The position numbers were made by a program, and so were the translations under genes. From positions 14,569,760-14,633,759 of the forward strand of contig JAJEKV010000021.1 in assembly GCA_021234155.1 (NCBI GenBank): a DNA stretch of 64,000 nucleotides, read 5' to 3'. The stretch comes from Isoetes taiwanensis. Lineage: Eukaryota; Streptophyta; Lycopodiopsida; Isoetales; Isoetaceae. Below the pieces are notes generated by a model, which worked only from the letters and a program-made list of their open reading frames with translations, made no database searches and had not been told where the DNA came from. Positions within the stretch are counted from its first letter, which is position 1, and each line of letters starts with the position of its first letter. This document shows, piece after piece, positions 24,556 to 36,086 of this stretch.

Positions 24556-25499
24556 AAAACTCTATGCTTAGTCTTTGCGAAGCCATTGAATAAAATCAAC
24601 TTCAAAACAAAACCCAAATACCTTTAAGCTCTGCCCTATCCACCTATGAAATGGAGCCCTCAAAGTTTATAATGCACAACAAATCATTACTTCTTTAGAA
24701 AGTATGAGTACCAAAGATGATGGCTACAAAGTAAAAAATGGATGTCGTAACACAAATCACAAAAGATTAAGAAGCAAGAACTTTTCAAACCATAACTTAT
24801 TTAGAAAGTATTGAATATGAATGATGCAAATTAGAATGAAAAAGTAAGGCAATTGATTTCTAAACCTTGTAGATGTCATAACACAAATTATTAAAAAAAT
24901 AAGAAGTAGGAGCCTTAACCTTATTTTTGGGTTGCCCGAAGGGCAAACCCTTGATTGAATGTCATTGAGATATGCTAATTGAACGGATGAGTTGAGATCA
25001 AAGTTTTCGCTGTGTTACTGAGTTACTAGGTGATTTGGTTGCCGTTGGTTGTTGTGATATGACGTGAGGGCATCATCTAACCGTCCAGTACATGGCTCTG
25101 GCTCCTGTAATACACCAGACTAAGATTAGCATCATCTTATCCCTTAATCTCTGCCAATTATAGATAACCAATAATAAAGTAGCTAATTCCATGCTTGATG
25201 AAGGCATTGCACATGTATCATGATTGTTTGCTTCAAACCGTAATTGTGCCATATGGCATGAGCTAAAACTTAAACAACGGAGAATGTAAACACTTCAAGC
25301 TTGACAAAGTCATGTTATTATAATGTCATTCGTTTAGAATTGGCTTCACGTCCTTTAATTTAGAAAAAAACTCCCATGATATAGCATAAAGCTTTTATAT
25401 AATGTCCTCTTAGATTGTAGATCAACCTTTTAAAAGTACAAGTCCACAAATGTAACTCTAAAACCAACTAGCAAAATGCCATTTTCACTAAAAATAGAT

Positions 25500-25680
25500 C
25501 CACACACAAACACCCACAATAATGTTTTAAACTTACCTCTAACTCTAAATAACATTCTGCCAACTTTTACCTATAATAATGCAATTTCCTTAAATATCGC
25601 TATCACATTGCGTGGTTGCTAGAAATTTCATCATATTCCAACACTTACCATCACTTGATTTAAAAGTTCTTCAACATGAC
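25500..25680 (+). repeat. Dispersed repeat, copy 1
   Basis: The segment containing aataatgttttaaacttacc, then ctaaataacattctgccaac, matches the reverse complement of 31085-31290 over at least 130 bp with scattered differences. No coding capacity or terminal repeat is visible. Probably an unclassified non-autonomous element. Confidence 0.7.
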
Positions 25681-26288
25681 AATCACATCAAAACTCAAGA
25701 ACGCCAGTCCACCTACCGACGGTCAGAAATGCTCTTGATGTGAATGGGATACATGCATGGACAGACCAAGTACGATTCTGACATATAACGAATGGAGTGA
25801 TTTATACACACACAACAATACTCTTGACTATCAATCATTGGTTTCAATTGCTAGCTATTTTCTATTCAATTCTTGCTAGCAATTCTAAACTACATTCAAT
25901 GCAAGAGACATGCAACACACATACATAGGATCAAAGAATTGATCAAAGTTTATTGCTCAAAGAAAGAAACTAGACTTGTGTATTGAATTCAATAGCTAGC
26001 TAATACTTGAAGACATGGCATTTGAGTTATTGGTAGAAACTTGTTTCTTCCTTCCACTACAATTCAAATGAACAAGAACATTCAAAACCAATAAGACGGA
26101 AGATGCTATGTCCCCTATCCATTGTCTGTGTCTAGTATGTCAGACATACAACTTAAGCATCTTTAGCATATCATTAGCTTAGCTTCTAGACCTTATGTAC
26201 AACACAATTGCAAGGGCAACCCACAGTGCGCTAGCACATTATTTATGTGTGCAAAATTTTAGACATGTATGGCATTTGAAAGGAAAAT

Positions 26289-26402
<114 letters not shown>

Positions 26403-26446
26403 TTATTTTAACGTTCAAGGGGACCCTACAATAGGCCATGGGGACG
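26403..26446 (-). mobile_element. SINE 3' fragment, copy C
   Basis: Minus strand GGCCTATTGTAGGGTCCCCT followed by TGAACGTTAAAATAAT matches the 3' part of the SINE at 30400-30535 with few differences. The tRNA head is missing. It is trapped between two microsatellites. Confidence 0.65.
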
Positions 26447-26504
26447 ATGCATACGCACGTATACGCATAGCAAAAAGCAAAAGGGCAGCAGCAAAAGCGT
26501 ACGC

Positions 26505-26510
26505 AAACGT

Positions 26511-26547
<37 letters not shown>

Positions 26548-26620
26548 TGCATGCATGTACGCACGCATGCATGCATGCACGCACGCACGCACGCATGCAC
26601 GCACGCACGCACGCACGCAT

Positions 26621-26651
<31 letters not shown>

Positions 26652-26762
26652 TGCATGCGCATGCACGCATGCACGCACGCATGCATACGCATGCATGCAT
26701 GCAACGCACGCATACGCACGCACGCACGCGCATGCACGTACGCATGCACGCATGCATGCATG
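26505..26762. repeat. (GCAC/GCAT)n microsatellite
   Basis: About 255 bp of alternating GCAC and GCAT tetramers with a few one-base phase slips. All six frames stay open as Cys/Ala/His/Met/Arg-rich strings. These frames are artefacts of the repeat. Confidence 0.95.
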
Positions 26763-26774
26763 TATATTAATTTA

Positions 26775-29700
26775 TTCTTTAGAGAGAGCATGCATTTGGC
26801 AGACCCAGGAATGGTGTTTTGTAGAAGAATTGGTAAAAAGATAGATGGCAAAAATAGATTGGTATTGTTAAAATTTGCTTCCAATTGAAGCCAACAAGGG
26901 TAATGCAAAAGATAGAAGTCATTTGAGAGGGGGTAAGCTCGTTAAAATGACGATTTAACCATGCAGCAGCAAAAGGAGAGGAAGCAGCTGTTAGATGAAG
27001 TGAAAAAGCATAGGGATGAAGGCAAAAATGCTTATATTGTCAATAATAAACTGGTCATCCGCAATAAGGCATAGGGATTTCAGGCCCTTAGGCTTCTTGT
27101 ATGGAACATACATGGCTTGAATGAATCTAAGATTCTAAGCAATGCTGAACTATTTAACAGCTGTGATATTTTGGCACTCACAGAAACATGGGAATATGAA
27201 ACCAAAAGGCTTACGCAGATTCCAGGCATGGTGCTTTTGGATTCAGTTTGGAATCCTTTAGGAAACAGCAGAAGGGGATGGGGAGGTGTAGCATGCTATG
27301 TGCGGAAAAATCTGACCAAAGCAGTTACAATTGCTAGCAAAGATGTGCACTCACAGTATATTTGGCTACAAATTAAAACAGGGAATACAACTGCTTATGT
27401 TGCGATTGCTTATTTTGCACCTTTGGATCCTATACCGGCTGCAGTCTATGGTCAAGAAGGTCTTTGCATAGAGGATCCTTTCATTCATTTAGCTGCTGAC
27501 ATCTCTAATTATACCCAAAAAGGACCAGTTTTCATTACAGGAGATTTGAATGGGCGAGTTGGGAACAAGCAAGCTACGATATTATCTGGAGAGGGAAATG
27601 CTCTATGGTTGCTTGAAAATAAGGAAGAAGCTGATAGATGGCTCCGGCGATCACTAGATATCGTCACAAATAAAATGGGTAAGCATGTTTTGGCATTGTG
27701 CGAGTCCTTTAGCTATATAATCTATAATGGATTATGGCATTTTCCGGAGTCGCATTGGCATACTTGCTATCAGCATAATAGATGTAGCGCTGTAGATCTT
27801 CTTTTGGGAGATCCAAATTTTGTGCAAATGGTATCATCTTTTGAAGTTCTTGACAAAACTCCAGATTCAGACCATGCACCCTTGCTTTTTTGCTTAAAGA
27901 CTAGTGCTGCTAGAAGTGCGTTGCCCATTCCAGAACCGAAGCTGAGACTCAGATATAAGCTGGCTGAAAAGTATGAACAAATGCTGTCCGAAAGACTTGA
28001 GAATGTGTGTTGAGGACATGCAATTGACCAGCAATCCCAAATGCTCCAGGAGATAATCTTAGACACGGCCAAACAAGTGTTTGGCTACTCTAAAGTGAGA
28101 AACTCATGATGGAGACATTCTAAATGGTATGATCGGGAATGTTGGGAAGCAAAGAGGGCCTGCAAGATGAAAGCTAATGATTCTGCTGCGGTAAGCCATT
28201 ATAAGAGTTTAGTGAGACAGAAAAAGAGAAAGTGGCTTTACCATCACCAGGAAAATTCTCTGAATACCATGGCTACCGATCCTAAAAAATTCTGGAATTT
28301 GAAAAAGAATCAGACACCAGTTGGTAACATTAGCAAGACAGACTTATTAAATCTGGTCACATCGCTCTATAATACGGCAGATATTGATGGTTTTGCTTTT
28401 GACGGAGATGCATCTCCTATTTTCACCGATGAAGATGTGCACAAAGCACTAGCTAAGATGGCAAATGGACGAGCATGCGACTCAACTGGTATGTCTATAG
28501 AGCTTTTTAAATGGGGTGGACAACAACTTCATAGCTTGTTAGCAAAATTTTATAATCAAACTCTAATGCAGGGCAAATTTCATGAGGATTGGTATTTGAA
28601 CAGAGTTGTTCCTATTCATAAATCTGGATGCAAAGATGATGTAAGAAACTACCGAACAATACTAGTGGGCAACACATTTGCAAAACTATTCGCATCTATG
28701 CTGGAAAGCAAGCTATCCTCTTGGGCAGATGAAAATGAGAACAGGGCATTTGGACAAGCAGGTTTCAGAAATAATCACTCCACACTGGATCATCTTGTTA
28801 CTCTTAGAGTGTTAGCAGAAGGAGCGAAAGGTTCTGGCAATAAAAGATTTTTGGCATTTATCGATCTGGCCAAAGCTTTTGATACTGTAAATAGGAAGGA
28901 TCTTGCTTCTAGGCTGGATATACTCCAAGTACCGGCAGAACTCAAACAAGCTGTAGCATGTCTATATAATCAGGTTCTTATTGAACTTTCTTTTCCATTC
29001 ACGAGAACCGCGTCGAGTTGCTAATACTATAGGTGTCAAGCAAGGATGCCCTTGCTCTCCGGACGCTTTTGGTTTATTCATTGATGAACTAGAAGGTTGG
29101 ATGACACGATTAGGCGGTGTAGGCATAAAACTTGGTAAATATGTGATCTGACTCTTGTTGTTTCTTTGATGATATAGTGCTAATATCTAGTATGCGACCA
29201 TCGGTTTCTGGCAACATCTAGATGTTCTGCATAGAAGAATATGAAGATAAATGTCCTGAAATCGAAAGCAATGGTGATTGGAGGGCGAGATCCTGTTGTT
29301 TTCCATATAGGAGGTGAACCACTAGAAAGGGTTTCTAGTTATAAATACCTAGGTATTGATGTATCAGATAATTATAAATGGACACTAGCTGCACAAAAAC
29401 ATGCCTCGTGGTTTGCGGGCATTATCAAGATGATTCATTTATCACGAAGTAATAATCTTGATCATTGGCGGCTAAGAAAATTACTTTTTGGTGTGCAAGT
29501 GAGAGCGGTGATTTTATATGGCAGTCCGGTTTGGGGACCAGGTCTCTCTCGAAAAGGATGGAATGATATTGAACAGGTACAAAAAAGATTTCTAATTGGC
29601 AAACTTGGGGTGAAGATCCAAACACCTTATTGTATGTTATTAGCAGAAGCAGGTTTGTTGCCTCTTGAAGCAGAAGCTCTATGTAGAACCATTACTTATG

Positions 29701-30395
29701 TAAATCGCGTTCTATCCATGGACTCAACAAGGTTCCCCTTGCAAGCATAAAACAATCTGATAGGAAGGGCTGGTATGCTGATGTCCGAAAGTGGGCAGCT
29801 AGATGGCTTGGTCAAGATACTTGGCCGACTTCATTGAACTTTAAAGAAGTTCACGAATTTGTGGCAAAGAAAGCAATCTGCAAGTTGTGGACATTGGAGG
29901 ATGGAAAAGATACCAAGAAGCGGTTTTACTTGGCTGATATAAATGATCTAGATGACTATCAAGAGCAATCTTACTTAATAGCAAACATCAGTCGCAAGAA
30001 TCGCATGGTGATCTCTCAGTTAAGACTGTCATCTCATAATCTATGTATTGAAACGGGCAGATGGAATAATACTCCTCGCAATGAAAGATTATGTTTGGGA
30101 TGCTTTGATATTGTAGTAGAAACTGAGCAACATACTTTTTTGGAATGCTCAGCTTATGAGCACATAAGGGCAAACTATGCAGTTACTGCTACCTCATTGA
30201 AAGAACTCCTACAACTTCCGGCACATGTTCTTAGCTCATATCTGTGTAGTATATGGAAAGAAAGAGATGAGATAATTGCTTTATTCACTCTCATGAATAA
30301 TTTTGACATTGGTGGCGCTTTGGATTAAGTGCTATTATTGTACTGTACTTTTTTGCCATAGAGGCCTGGGGGCCTAAATGGCTTGATCAATACAT
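26775..30395 (+). mobile_element. LINE (non-LTR retrotransposon), near full length, decayed
   Basis: The order is an ORF1-type nucleic-acid binding end (CRRIGKKIDGKNRLVLLKFAS, about 26820-26885), APE endonuclease, reverse transcriptase and a C-terminal CCHC-like finger. The 3' end, near 30395, is a run of ATTAA units instead of plain poly(A). A minus-strand SINE begins immediately after, so the two elements meet tail to tail. Confidence 0.88.
27075..30328 (+). pseudogene. LINE ORF2 (endonuclease-RT-zinc finger), frameshifted
   Basis: Endonuclease: LLVWNIHGLNES (27090-27125), LALTETW, FITGDLNGR and the SDHAPLLF end (27865-27895). After stops at 28011 and 28108 the linker (KKFWNLKKN) leads into RT: ALAKMANGRACDSTGMSIELFK, VVPIHKSGCKDDVRNYRTI, FGQAGFRNNHSTLDHL and FIDLAKAFDTVNR. 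The catalytic F-x-D-D box at about 29160-29180 is broken by a shift: GATGATATAGTGCTAATATC remains, but out of phase with what precedes it. The thumb and maturase-like region follow (ERVSSYKYLGIDVS, 29241-29750). The last frame (29834-30328) has C-L-G-C, then H and C (RLCLGCFDIVVETEQHTFLEC). Five or more interruptions; inactive. Confidence 0.9.
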
Positions 30396-30399
30396 TAAA

Positions 30400-30535
30400 T
30401 TAAATTAAATTTAACGTTCAAGGGAACCCTACAGTAGGCCATGGGATGGGTCTATACATAATGCAACTCTAGGCGATCTCGAACTCGAGGCATACATGAC
30501 TAGTGTGTTACCACTAAACCAAAGGCCAGGCGCAA
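30400..30535 (-). mobile_element. tRNA-headed SINE, copy B
   Basis: On the minus strand the head GGCCTTTGGTTTAGTGGTAA (A box ttggtttagtgg) is followed at tRNA spacing by a B box (gagttcgagat). Then come GCATTATGTATAGACCC and the 3' core GGCCTACTGTAGGGTTCCCT. It ends in an AATTT-type tail. It resembles tRNA-Asp-like heads but has no foldable tRNA body. Same family as 11627 and 26403. Confidence 0.78.
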
Positions 30536-30539
30536 AGTT

Positions 30540-32579
30540 ATGCTTATATGAAGGGAGACAAATTTTGGGACGAAATGCAGTAAAACATTTACTTCATAGA
30601 GAATTAAATGCAAGATAAAGTTAGTACTTTGCTGAAGAAATGTAGAAAAGAATCATACTAAGCGTGTTACAAAGCAAAGATGCATCTTATCCGCAAGTCT
30701 CTTGCTTGGCTAGACCAGATTGATTTCGCAAAAGACACAATTCCAAACAAGCATCCAAGAGAGTAGTAGTCTAGGTGGTTTCTTGAAGAGTCAGAACCTA
30801 AATAAAAAATGTAAATGAACATGTAAAGAAAGTGTATAGCGTAAGAGAATTACCAGATAATACCACCATCTCGGTGACATCTAAACCTTGTTGCAAAGGT
30901 TTAAATGAATTACATGGCATTGAAAACAATGGATGGCGGATTAGCTGTGGTGGTACTTACTGGTGCAGATATTGCAATATCTCTTCTGCCTCTCGGGAAT
31001 GCCCGTAAGTCTAAAAACAACTCACAATAAAAAGAAATCTTCTTCTAGTATTAGAAAATACCAGCTTTATTCACTTAATAGTTCACAAAAGAACATTCGC
31101 AACATATAATAACATGGTTTAAGTTCTCACTCTTTACCACAATGCTTGGAGTGCTACATACTGGGCAACCAGGCAGTGTGGCAACGATGTTTAAGGAGAT
31201 TGCGTGGCCAGAGGTAAAAGTTGGCAGAATGTTATTTAAAGTTATAAGTAAGTTTAAAACATTATTGTGAATGTATGTGTTGTGAGTGTATGTGTGTGGT
31301 TCGAGGATTCTGTGCCTTTTTTTGAGAGAGCTTACAAAGTTATCAGTAAACGAAAAGACCTCTCTCAATGCAACTTCCACTCACAATACAATGCAGCACC
31401 TAATGGTAGTCAAACTCGAGCTTTAATCAACCTCAATAATAGCCCTTACATCAAAATAAAAAATCGATTGGATTGTACTTGGTGCAATCAAATCTGTTCC
31501 AAAATCACAGCCTCCCGATAACCACATAGCCACATACATAACCTGGCATGAATTAGACTAAGTGCCAATTAGACTAGTAGAGTAATAAAAGTATTCAACC
31601 AAAAACAAGGAAAATCACACATTTACGTCATTTTTCCTCGAATTAAAACTCAAGTATATGAGAAACATATGTATATTATTGTCAAAAAAATGAAAATGGT
31701 AAAAAGAACTATGAAGATTGCATTGTTATTCCGAAGAATAAGAAGAAGTTTTCTTGTAACATTTGCCTTTTATAAATACAAAGATGCATCTTAGCACCAT
31801 AGACATGTTACAACAATATGACAATATGTTAGCTCTAAACATAAATTACAACTGTGGCTTCTTGTTTGCCAAGAAAGAGTGCATCCAAAATTAATGTACA
31901 ATATCCCATTGAATGTAGCGTATTTGCAAGTCAAACAGGCACATCAAATGTAAGATGATCACATACGTCTACCAGCTCTCTAATACAATAGCCTAACTTC
32001 AAAAGGCACATTGTGATGAAAAGAAACATTTGTGGTTGTATAAAACTGAATACACATATAAATCAAATTGTTGGATGAGTCTTCCTTAGTACAGTTGGCA
32101 CTTGAAGGTGAGTTAGCGGTCCTAACCAGTATACCAGTATTTATTATCATTGCAGTCAGATTCATGCCTCATTAACAAAACTCTCTTGGCCTGCATGCAA
32201 ACCATTAAATCAGAGGAAATAAATAAACAAATAAAGCAGGAAAGAGAAAGCTGGATATGGATAATATGTACAAAGAAGTAGAGAAGGTGAACAAATTAAA
32301 GAAGTATCTGAAATGTGGTCGCTCATAAGTAGTAGGAATTCAAAGGGAATAGAGAAATGCAATAAAAACATCAAATATAGGCAAGGTGAGATGGAATTGG
32401 TAGCCGCAGGAGGAAAACTGGAAGAAGCTAATCAATCTCAAAGTTCTTTCCCTAAACATTCACAGGTGGCCTCTACTGTGCATTGGAGTACACAATCCCA
32501 TCTGCTTATAGATGAAATGACCAAGATATGTAGTGACTAATACCAATATTCACTATGTGGAAGCTATAGGACATGAGCC
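30540..32579. other. Stretch without a recognisable gene
   Basis: AT-rich on both strands. Apart from the dispersed repeat at 31085-31290 nothing is identified. A 75-codon frame at 32313-32540 has no recognised similarity. Confidence 0.45.
31085..31290 (-). repeat. Dispersed repeat, copy 2
   Basis: Reverse-complement match to 25500-25680, with the tract aataatgttttaaacttac and ttctgccaacttttacct conserved. This copy is extended by tgtgagtg-type short repeats at one edge. Confidence 0.7.
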
Positions 32580-32832
32580 TGTGGTGGCGTATTATTTATG
32601 TATCATGTTGCTAGGTGTTAACTTGTATGTACGCTTCCGCTATATATGATTTCCTATAGAAGGCGTGGGATGAATGACACCTCTGTGCCCTTCACCCGAA
32701 CACTTGCCCATCACAAGTGGTTTGAGTCAGACGGGGGGTTTTTCCATGGTGATTCAGTTGCCATGGGAGAGAAATTTTCCATTTATACAATGGGAGCATC
32801 GTATAGGTTCGGGGAGCGTCACAATGGTATCA
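32580..32832 (+). repeat. Gypsy LTR, 3' end only
   Basis: It ends GGGGAGCGTCACA immediately before a primer-binding site. It is alignable with 34030-34279 (GGGATGAATGACACNTC, then TATACNATGGGAGCATNGTATA), so both are ends of the same LTR family. Confidence 0.7.
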
Positions 32833-32846
32833 GAGCCATGATCTTG
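32833..32846 (+). other. Primer-binding site (initiator tRNA-Met type)
   Basis: ATGGTATCAGAGCC follows the LTR end. TGGTATCAGAGC is the usual plant LTR-retrotransposon sequence complementary to the 3' end of initiator tRNA-Met. Confidence 0.8.
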
Positions 32847-32936
32847 GTAGATCTGGATCATAGCTCTGGCCATGTTCTAACTCGTTAGATCGATTAGTTA
32901 GTAGGGGATCTTAAATGTAGGATACTATTCTAAATC

Positions 32937-34279
32937 TGTGACGTTCTAGTATATTATACGATATAAATACCTATATTATATTGCCACATCATGGTACATG
33001 TCAAGCAGATTGACATGTCAAGCGTAGGATATATCAATATACTACACATGCATGCCACCTAGATAGCTAGCATGTTAATATATTGTAAGGGGTTGCTTCA
33101 TGGACATATAAATATATTCACATGTATTTATTCCATGAAACCATTAGGAACCATTATATGCTACGTATTATAATATAACTCATGAGCCAGTTAACATGTG
33201 AGTTGCACATGATGCCATAAATCCAATAACATTGTATTTATGACTCATGCAATTATTATTGACCATTATATTGTACATGTTAATATAACATGTGAATATA
33301 ACCCATAACTGCCATATGGCAGTTCCCTAAGAAGCCAAGTGGGCCAATCAAGTACTAACCCTAAAGCATAAGGGAAAAAGGGCAAGAACTCTAAAAGCCA
33401 CCTTTTGGGTTCTAGAGGTGACGGTGAGCGATCAGAGGAGCGTTTGGAGCAATGCCGGACATAATCCAGTCTTGCAGCAGCATGCAAGACCACTGTGCCC
33501 GACGATTCCAAGATCTTCATCCGGTTGCATCCGTTTCAGCGGCATGGACAAGCCTATCGGGAAACATTGCAGACTAGGCCTAATACCTTATGCACAGCGT
33601 GTGGCTCTAGTATGGGCTCGACACCTCTTGGGTGGTGAGGCCACCTTCAATGGGGTTGAAGTCATGGGCGAGCAATGGCTCTCTAGTCTGCCTATCATTA
33701 GCATGTATCCTCTGGAGGAGAGAGTGATCTCCTCCTGCCTCATCGGGAGTGGGGAGATGCAACCCAGGAATAGCCCCTTTGGCTATGTCCCCGGCAGGCT
33801 ACAGTCCGGTCCCAAGACTTATCAGCCTATTTTCAAAGTATGCATAGGAGGGGCGGATGAAGTGGATTACCCAACAGCCATGTTCCTTTGCCAGCCAAAT
33901 CTATTTGCCATGATTTATGTCTGCAATAACCTCTGGAGGACCAAGCCGTCAGTCTATTCCCAAGAGTGAGCCTGGGTAGGATTCATTTTTATTGATGCTG
34001 TTATCTCCTTTGATGTATGATCATGTTATGGTGATTCCACCCTTCGAGGTGGTCATGTATTTGTTATGATGCCATGTGCTTATGTTTATGCGCTTTCGCA
34101 GCTAGGTAGATCTCGAGGGAGATGGGATGAATGACACGTCCATTCCTCCCATGCCGAATTCTTGCTCACCATCAAGAATCCGACATCAGGTGGACGGCTT
34201 CGTGTTGGTAATATGGCTAGCAGGAGGGAACCTCCTATTTTTATACGATGGGAGCATTGTATACGAGCAGGGGACGTCA
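32937..34279 (+). repeat. Gypsy LTR, complete (about 1.34 kb)
   Basis: It starts TGTGACGTTC; the family end CGTCACA (seen at 32826-32832) is its inverted copy, here mutated to CGTCATA. It matches the minus-strand LTR 15193-16389 from its start to about 33970. The 183-codon frame at 33418-33969 lies wholly in this LTR and recurs with frame breaks in the other copy, so it is not a gene. Only about 100 bp separate this LTR from the end of the previous one, so the element between them is nearly all deleted. Confidence 0.75.
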
Positions 34280-34849
34280 TAAAATCCATAGGTAGTATGC
34301 TATTTAGCCTAAATGTGTGAAGAATGAGTAAACTAGGAAGTAGATTGTAGAATGTAAACGTCGGGCCCTGTTGAGCTTTTTGGCAGAATTAGGTTCCTTG
34401 CTCTCGGAGGCCATGGAGGCTCAGATGAAGGCAATTCTTGCACCATTGCATCGGGAACACTTCAATTGCCCTAGGTTAAAGGTGGCACAAGGGGTGGGGG
34501 TGGGCTTTAGAATGGGATTTAAGAGCCAAAAAACCCCTACATAGCCACTATACGAGCCTGCCATATAAATTTTTTTATACGTGTTTAAGTTTTTTTTAAG
34601 AAAAGGTTAGGATTTAAATTTTTAGAGACGTCTTTTCCTCCTTTCCTTTTCGTGTTTTCTCTCGCCTCCTCCAGCCGCCATAGCCACCGGACTTCAAGCT
34701 TCCTTCTGCCATAGCTAGACTTGTCCAATCGTTGGAATTGACTGCCATAGCTGAGGTTGGCTTTGCCATCGCTAGGCACTACCCTCGCTCCTTACCTAGG
34801 CGCCTACCCTTGCCTCTATAGTCATGGCTCGCACCATGCAAACCTAAAG
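34280..34849. other. LTR-element leader and C/T-rich stretch
   Basis: 34280-34490 looks like the 5' leader and start of a gag region following the LTR (GGCCATGGAGGCTCAGATGAAG), but no gag domain is identifiable. 34600-34830 is C/T-rich and unassigned. Confidence 0.35.
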
Positions 34850-35142
34850 CTATGAGACCCTTGATATTATCCAGTTTTTTGCATGCAAGGTCAGAAAACC
34901 CGTGTAAGAACCATCGGCCCAAGCGCATCCATTGTCAGCAGAATTATTAATAGGAAGCAATGAAGGAGGACAAGAGTATGTGCCATCGTTGTTGCAAATC
35001 CCATAACTTCCACACTTATATGGCTTATCACATGAGGAGCTTTCATTTCCATTGACCCGAACAAAGGCCGTGTTGTTGAAGATCCCATTTGCCAACATGC
35101 TATTAACCAAATTAGTGGAGGAGTAGCATAACTGATCGGATA
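34850..35142 (-). pseudogene. S-domain (G-type lectin) receptor-like kinase fragment
   Basis: The minus-strand frame reads KVSDQLCYSSTNLVNSML and then the EGF-like core CDKPYKCGSYGICNNDGTYS, then CPP. This Cys-rich pattern is found between the lectin and PAN domains of plant S-domain receptor kinases, cell-surface proteins with an intracellular Ser/Thr kinase. Only about 97 codons are present and they end in a stop at 34850. The frame continues right up to the composite insertion at 35147. Beyond the insertion (36087 onward, minus strand) the joined frame meets a stop within five codons. No kinase domain is present. Confidence 0.6.
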
Positions 35143-35146
35143 CCTT

Positions 35147-35268
35147 TGATATGGTCTACGAGGTATGGGATAAAGCCTGGAAAGGTTGGGGCCCATTGAA
35201 TAACGATTTCCTTGAAGGATCCACCCTTTTGGTGTGTTGGTTATCACTAGAGGTGCTAGTGCGTAACA
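35147..35268 (+). repeat. TRIM LTR 1
   Basis: 122 bp, TGATATGG to GTAACA. A primer-site-like tttggtattattagagcc follows, with a TTA insertion relative to tttggtatcagagcc. Confidence 0.8.
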
Positions 35269-35360
35269 TTTGGTATTATTAGAGCCAAGGTTCAATTCCT
35301 CGTGGCAATTTGGTGTGGTCCACATGCTTGAGGGCAAGCATCTTGAGGAAGGAAAGGAAT

Positions 35361-35482
35361 TGATATGGTCTATGGGGTATGGGATAAAGCCTGGAAAGGT
35401 TGGGGCCCATTGGATAACGATTTTCTTCAAGGATCCACCCTTTTGGTATGTTGGTTATCACTAGAGGTGCTAGTGCTTAACA
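35361..35482 (+). repeat. TRIM LTR 2
   Basis: 122 bp, more than 90 percent like LTR 1. It is preceded by a purine tract (35345-35360) and followed by tttaatatcagagc. Confidence 0.82.
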
Positions 35483-35575
35483 TTTAATATCAGAGCTAAG
35501 GTTCAATTCCCCCTGGTAACATTGGTGTGTTTCACATGCTTGAGGGCAAGCCAAGCATCTCGAGGAAGGGGAGGA

Positions 35576-35708
35576 ATTGATATGGCCTGGGGTATGGGAT
35601 AAAGCCTCGCAGATGTTGGGGCACGATAATTAAGGCGCCATATCAGGCTTTATCCCATCCCCCCAGGCCATATCAATTGATACGACACCTTAATTATCGT
35701 GCCCCAAC
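35576..35708. repeat. Palindromic junction of two inverted TRIMs
   Basis: 35576-35609 (attgatatggcctggggtat and onward) is the reverse complement of 35644-35677 with two or three differences. ttggggcacgataattaagg near 35616 pairs with 35686-35708. The third plus-strand LTR therefore combines the start of the left family with the end of the right family. Confidence 0.75.
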
Positions 35709-36081
35709 TAACTAGGCAAAAGCGTCTAGACGTTGATGTTTGACCCTCTATATGTGATAATTAGGTGCCGCCTCCTCAAGTTCCTCTCGAGTGGTCTCCA
35801 TGGGTTCCAAAACATATCAATTCCTCCCCCTCCTCAGAATGCTCGCTCTCGAGCATATGGGACTTACTTCCTTCACCCATGAGGCAATTTACCAATTGGG
35901 ACACTCCCATGGAGACTTGAACTGATTCTGATACCAATTGATACGACACCTTAATTATCGTGCCCCAACCAACTGGGCAAAAGCGTTTAGCCGTTGAGGT
36001 TTGACCCTCTATATGTGATAGTTAGACGTTGCCTCCCCAAGATCCTCTTGAGTGGTCTCCCATAGGTCCCAAACCATACCA
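35678..36081 (-). mobile_element. TRIM element, minus strand, 404 bp
   Basis: Two 142/143-bp terminal repeats (35678-35819 and 35939-36081), about 88 percent alike, each with TG...CA ends on the plus strand. A minus-strand primer site and purine tract lie just inside them. This is the minimal structure of a terminal-repeat retrotransposon in miniature. It depends on proteins from another element. Confidence 0.83.
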
Positions 36082-36086
36082 ACCTT

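Larger units (their letters stand above)
35142..36086. mobile_element. Composite of miniature LTR (TRIM) elements with 5-bp target duplication
   Basis: ACCTT occurs at 35142-35146 and again at 36082-36086, flanking 35147-36081 exactly. Left part, plus strand: LTR 35147-35268, primer site and 92-bp internal, LTR 35361-35482, 95-bp internal with a purine tract, and a third LTR-like piece from 35578. Right part, minus strand: LTR 35939-36081, primer site attggtatcagaatc (35938-35924), a 119-bp internal, purine tract gaggagggggaggaat (35835-35820), LTR 35678-35819. There is no coding capacity. The two halves point towards each other and meet in a palindrome at 35576-35708. Confidence 0.85.

Noticed and set aside
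33418-33969. 183-codon plus-strand frame
   Set aside because: It lies inside a gypsy LTR, and the homologous LTR at 15193-16389 has it broken; no protein family matches.
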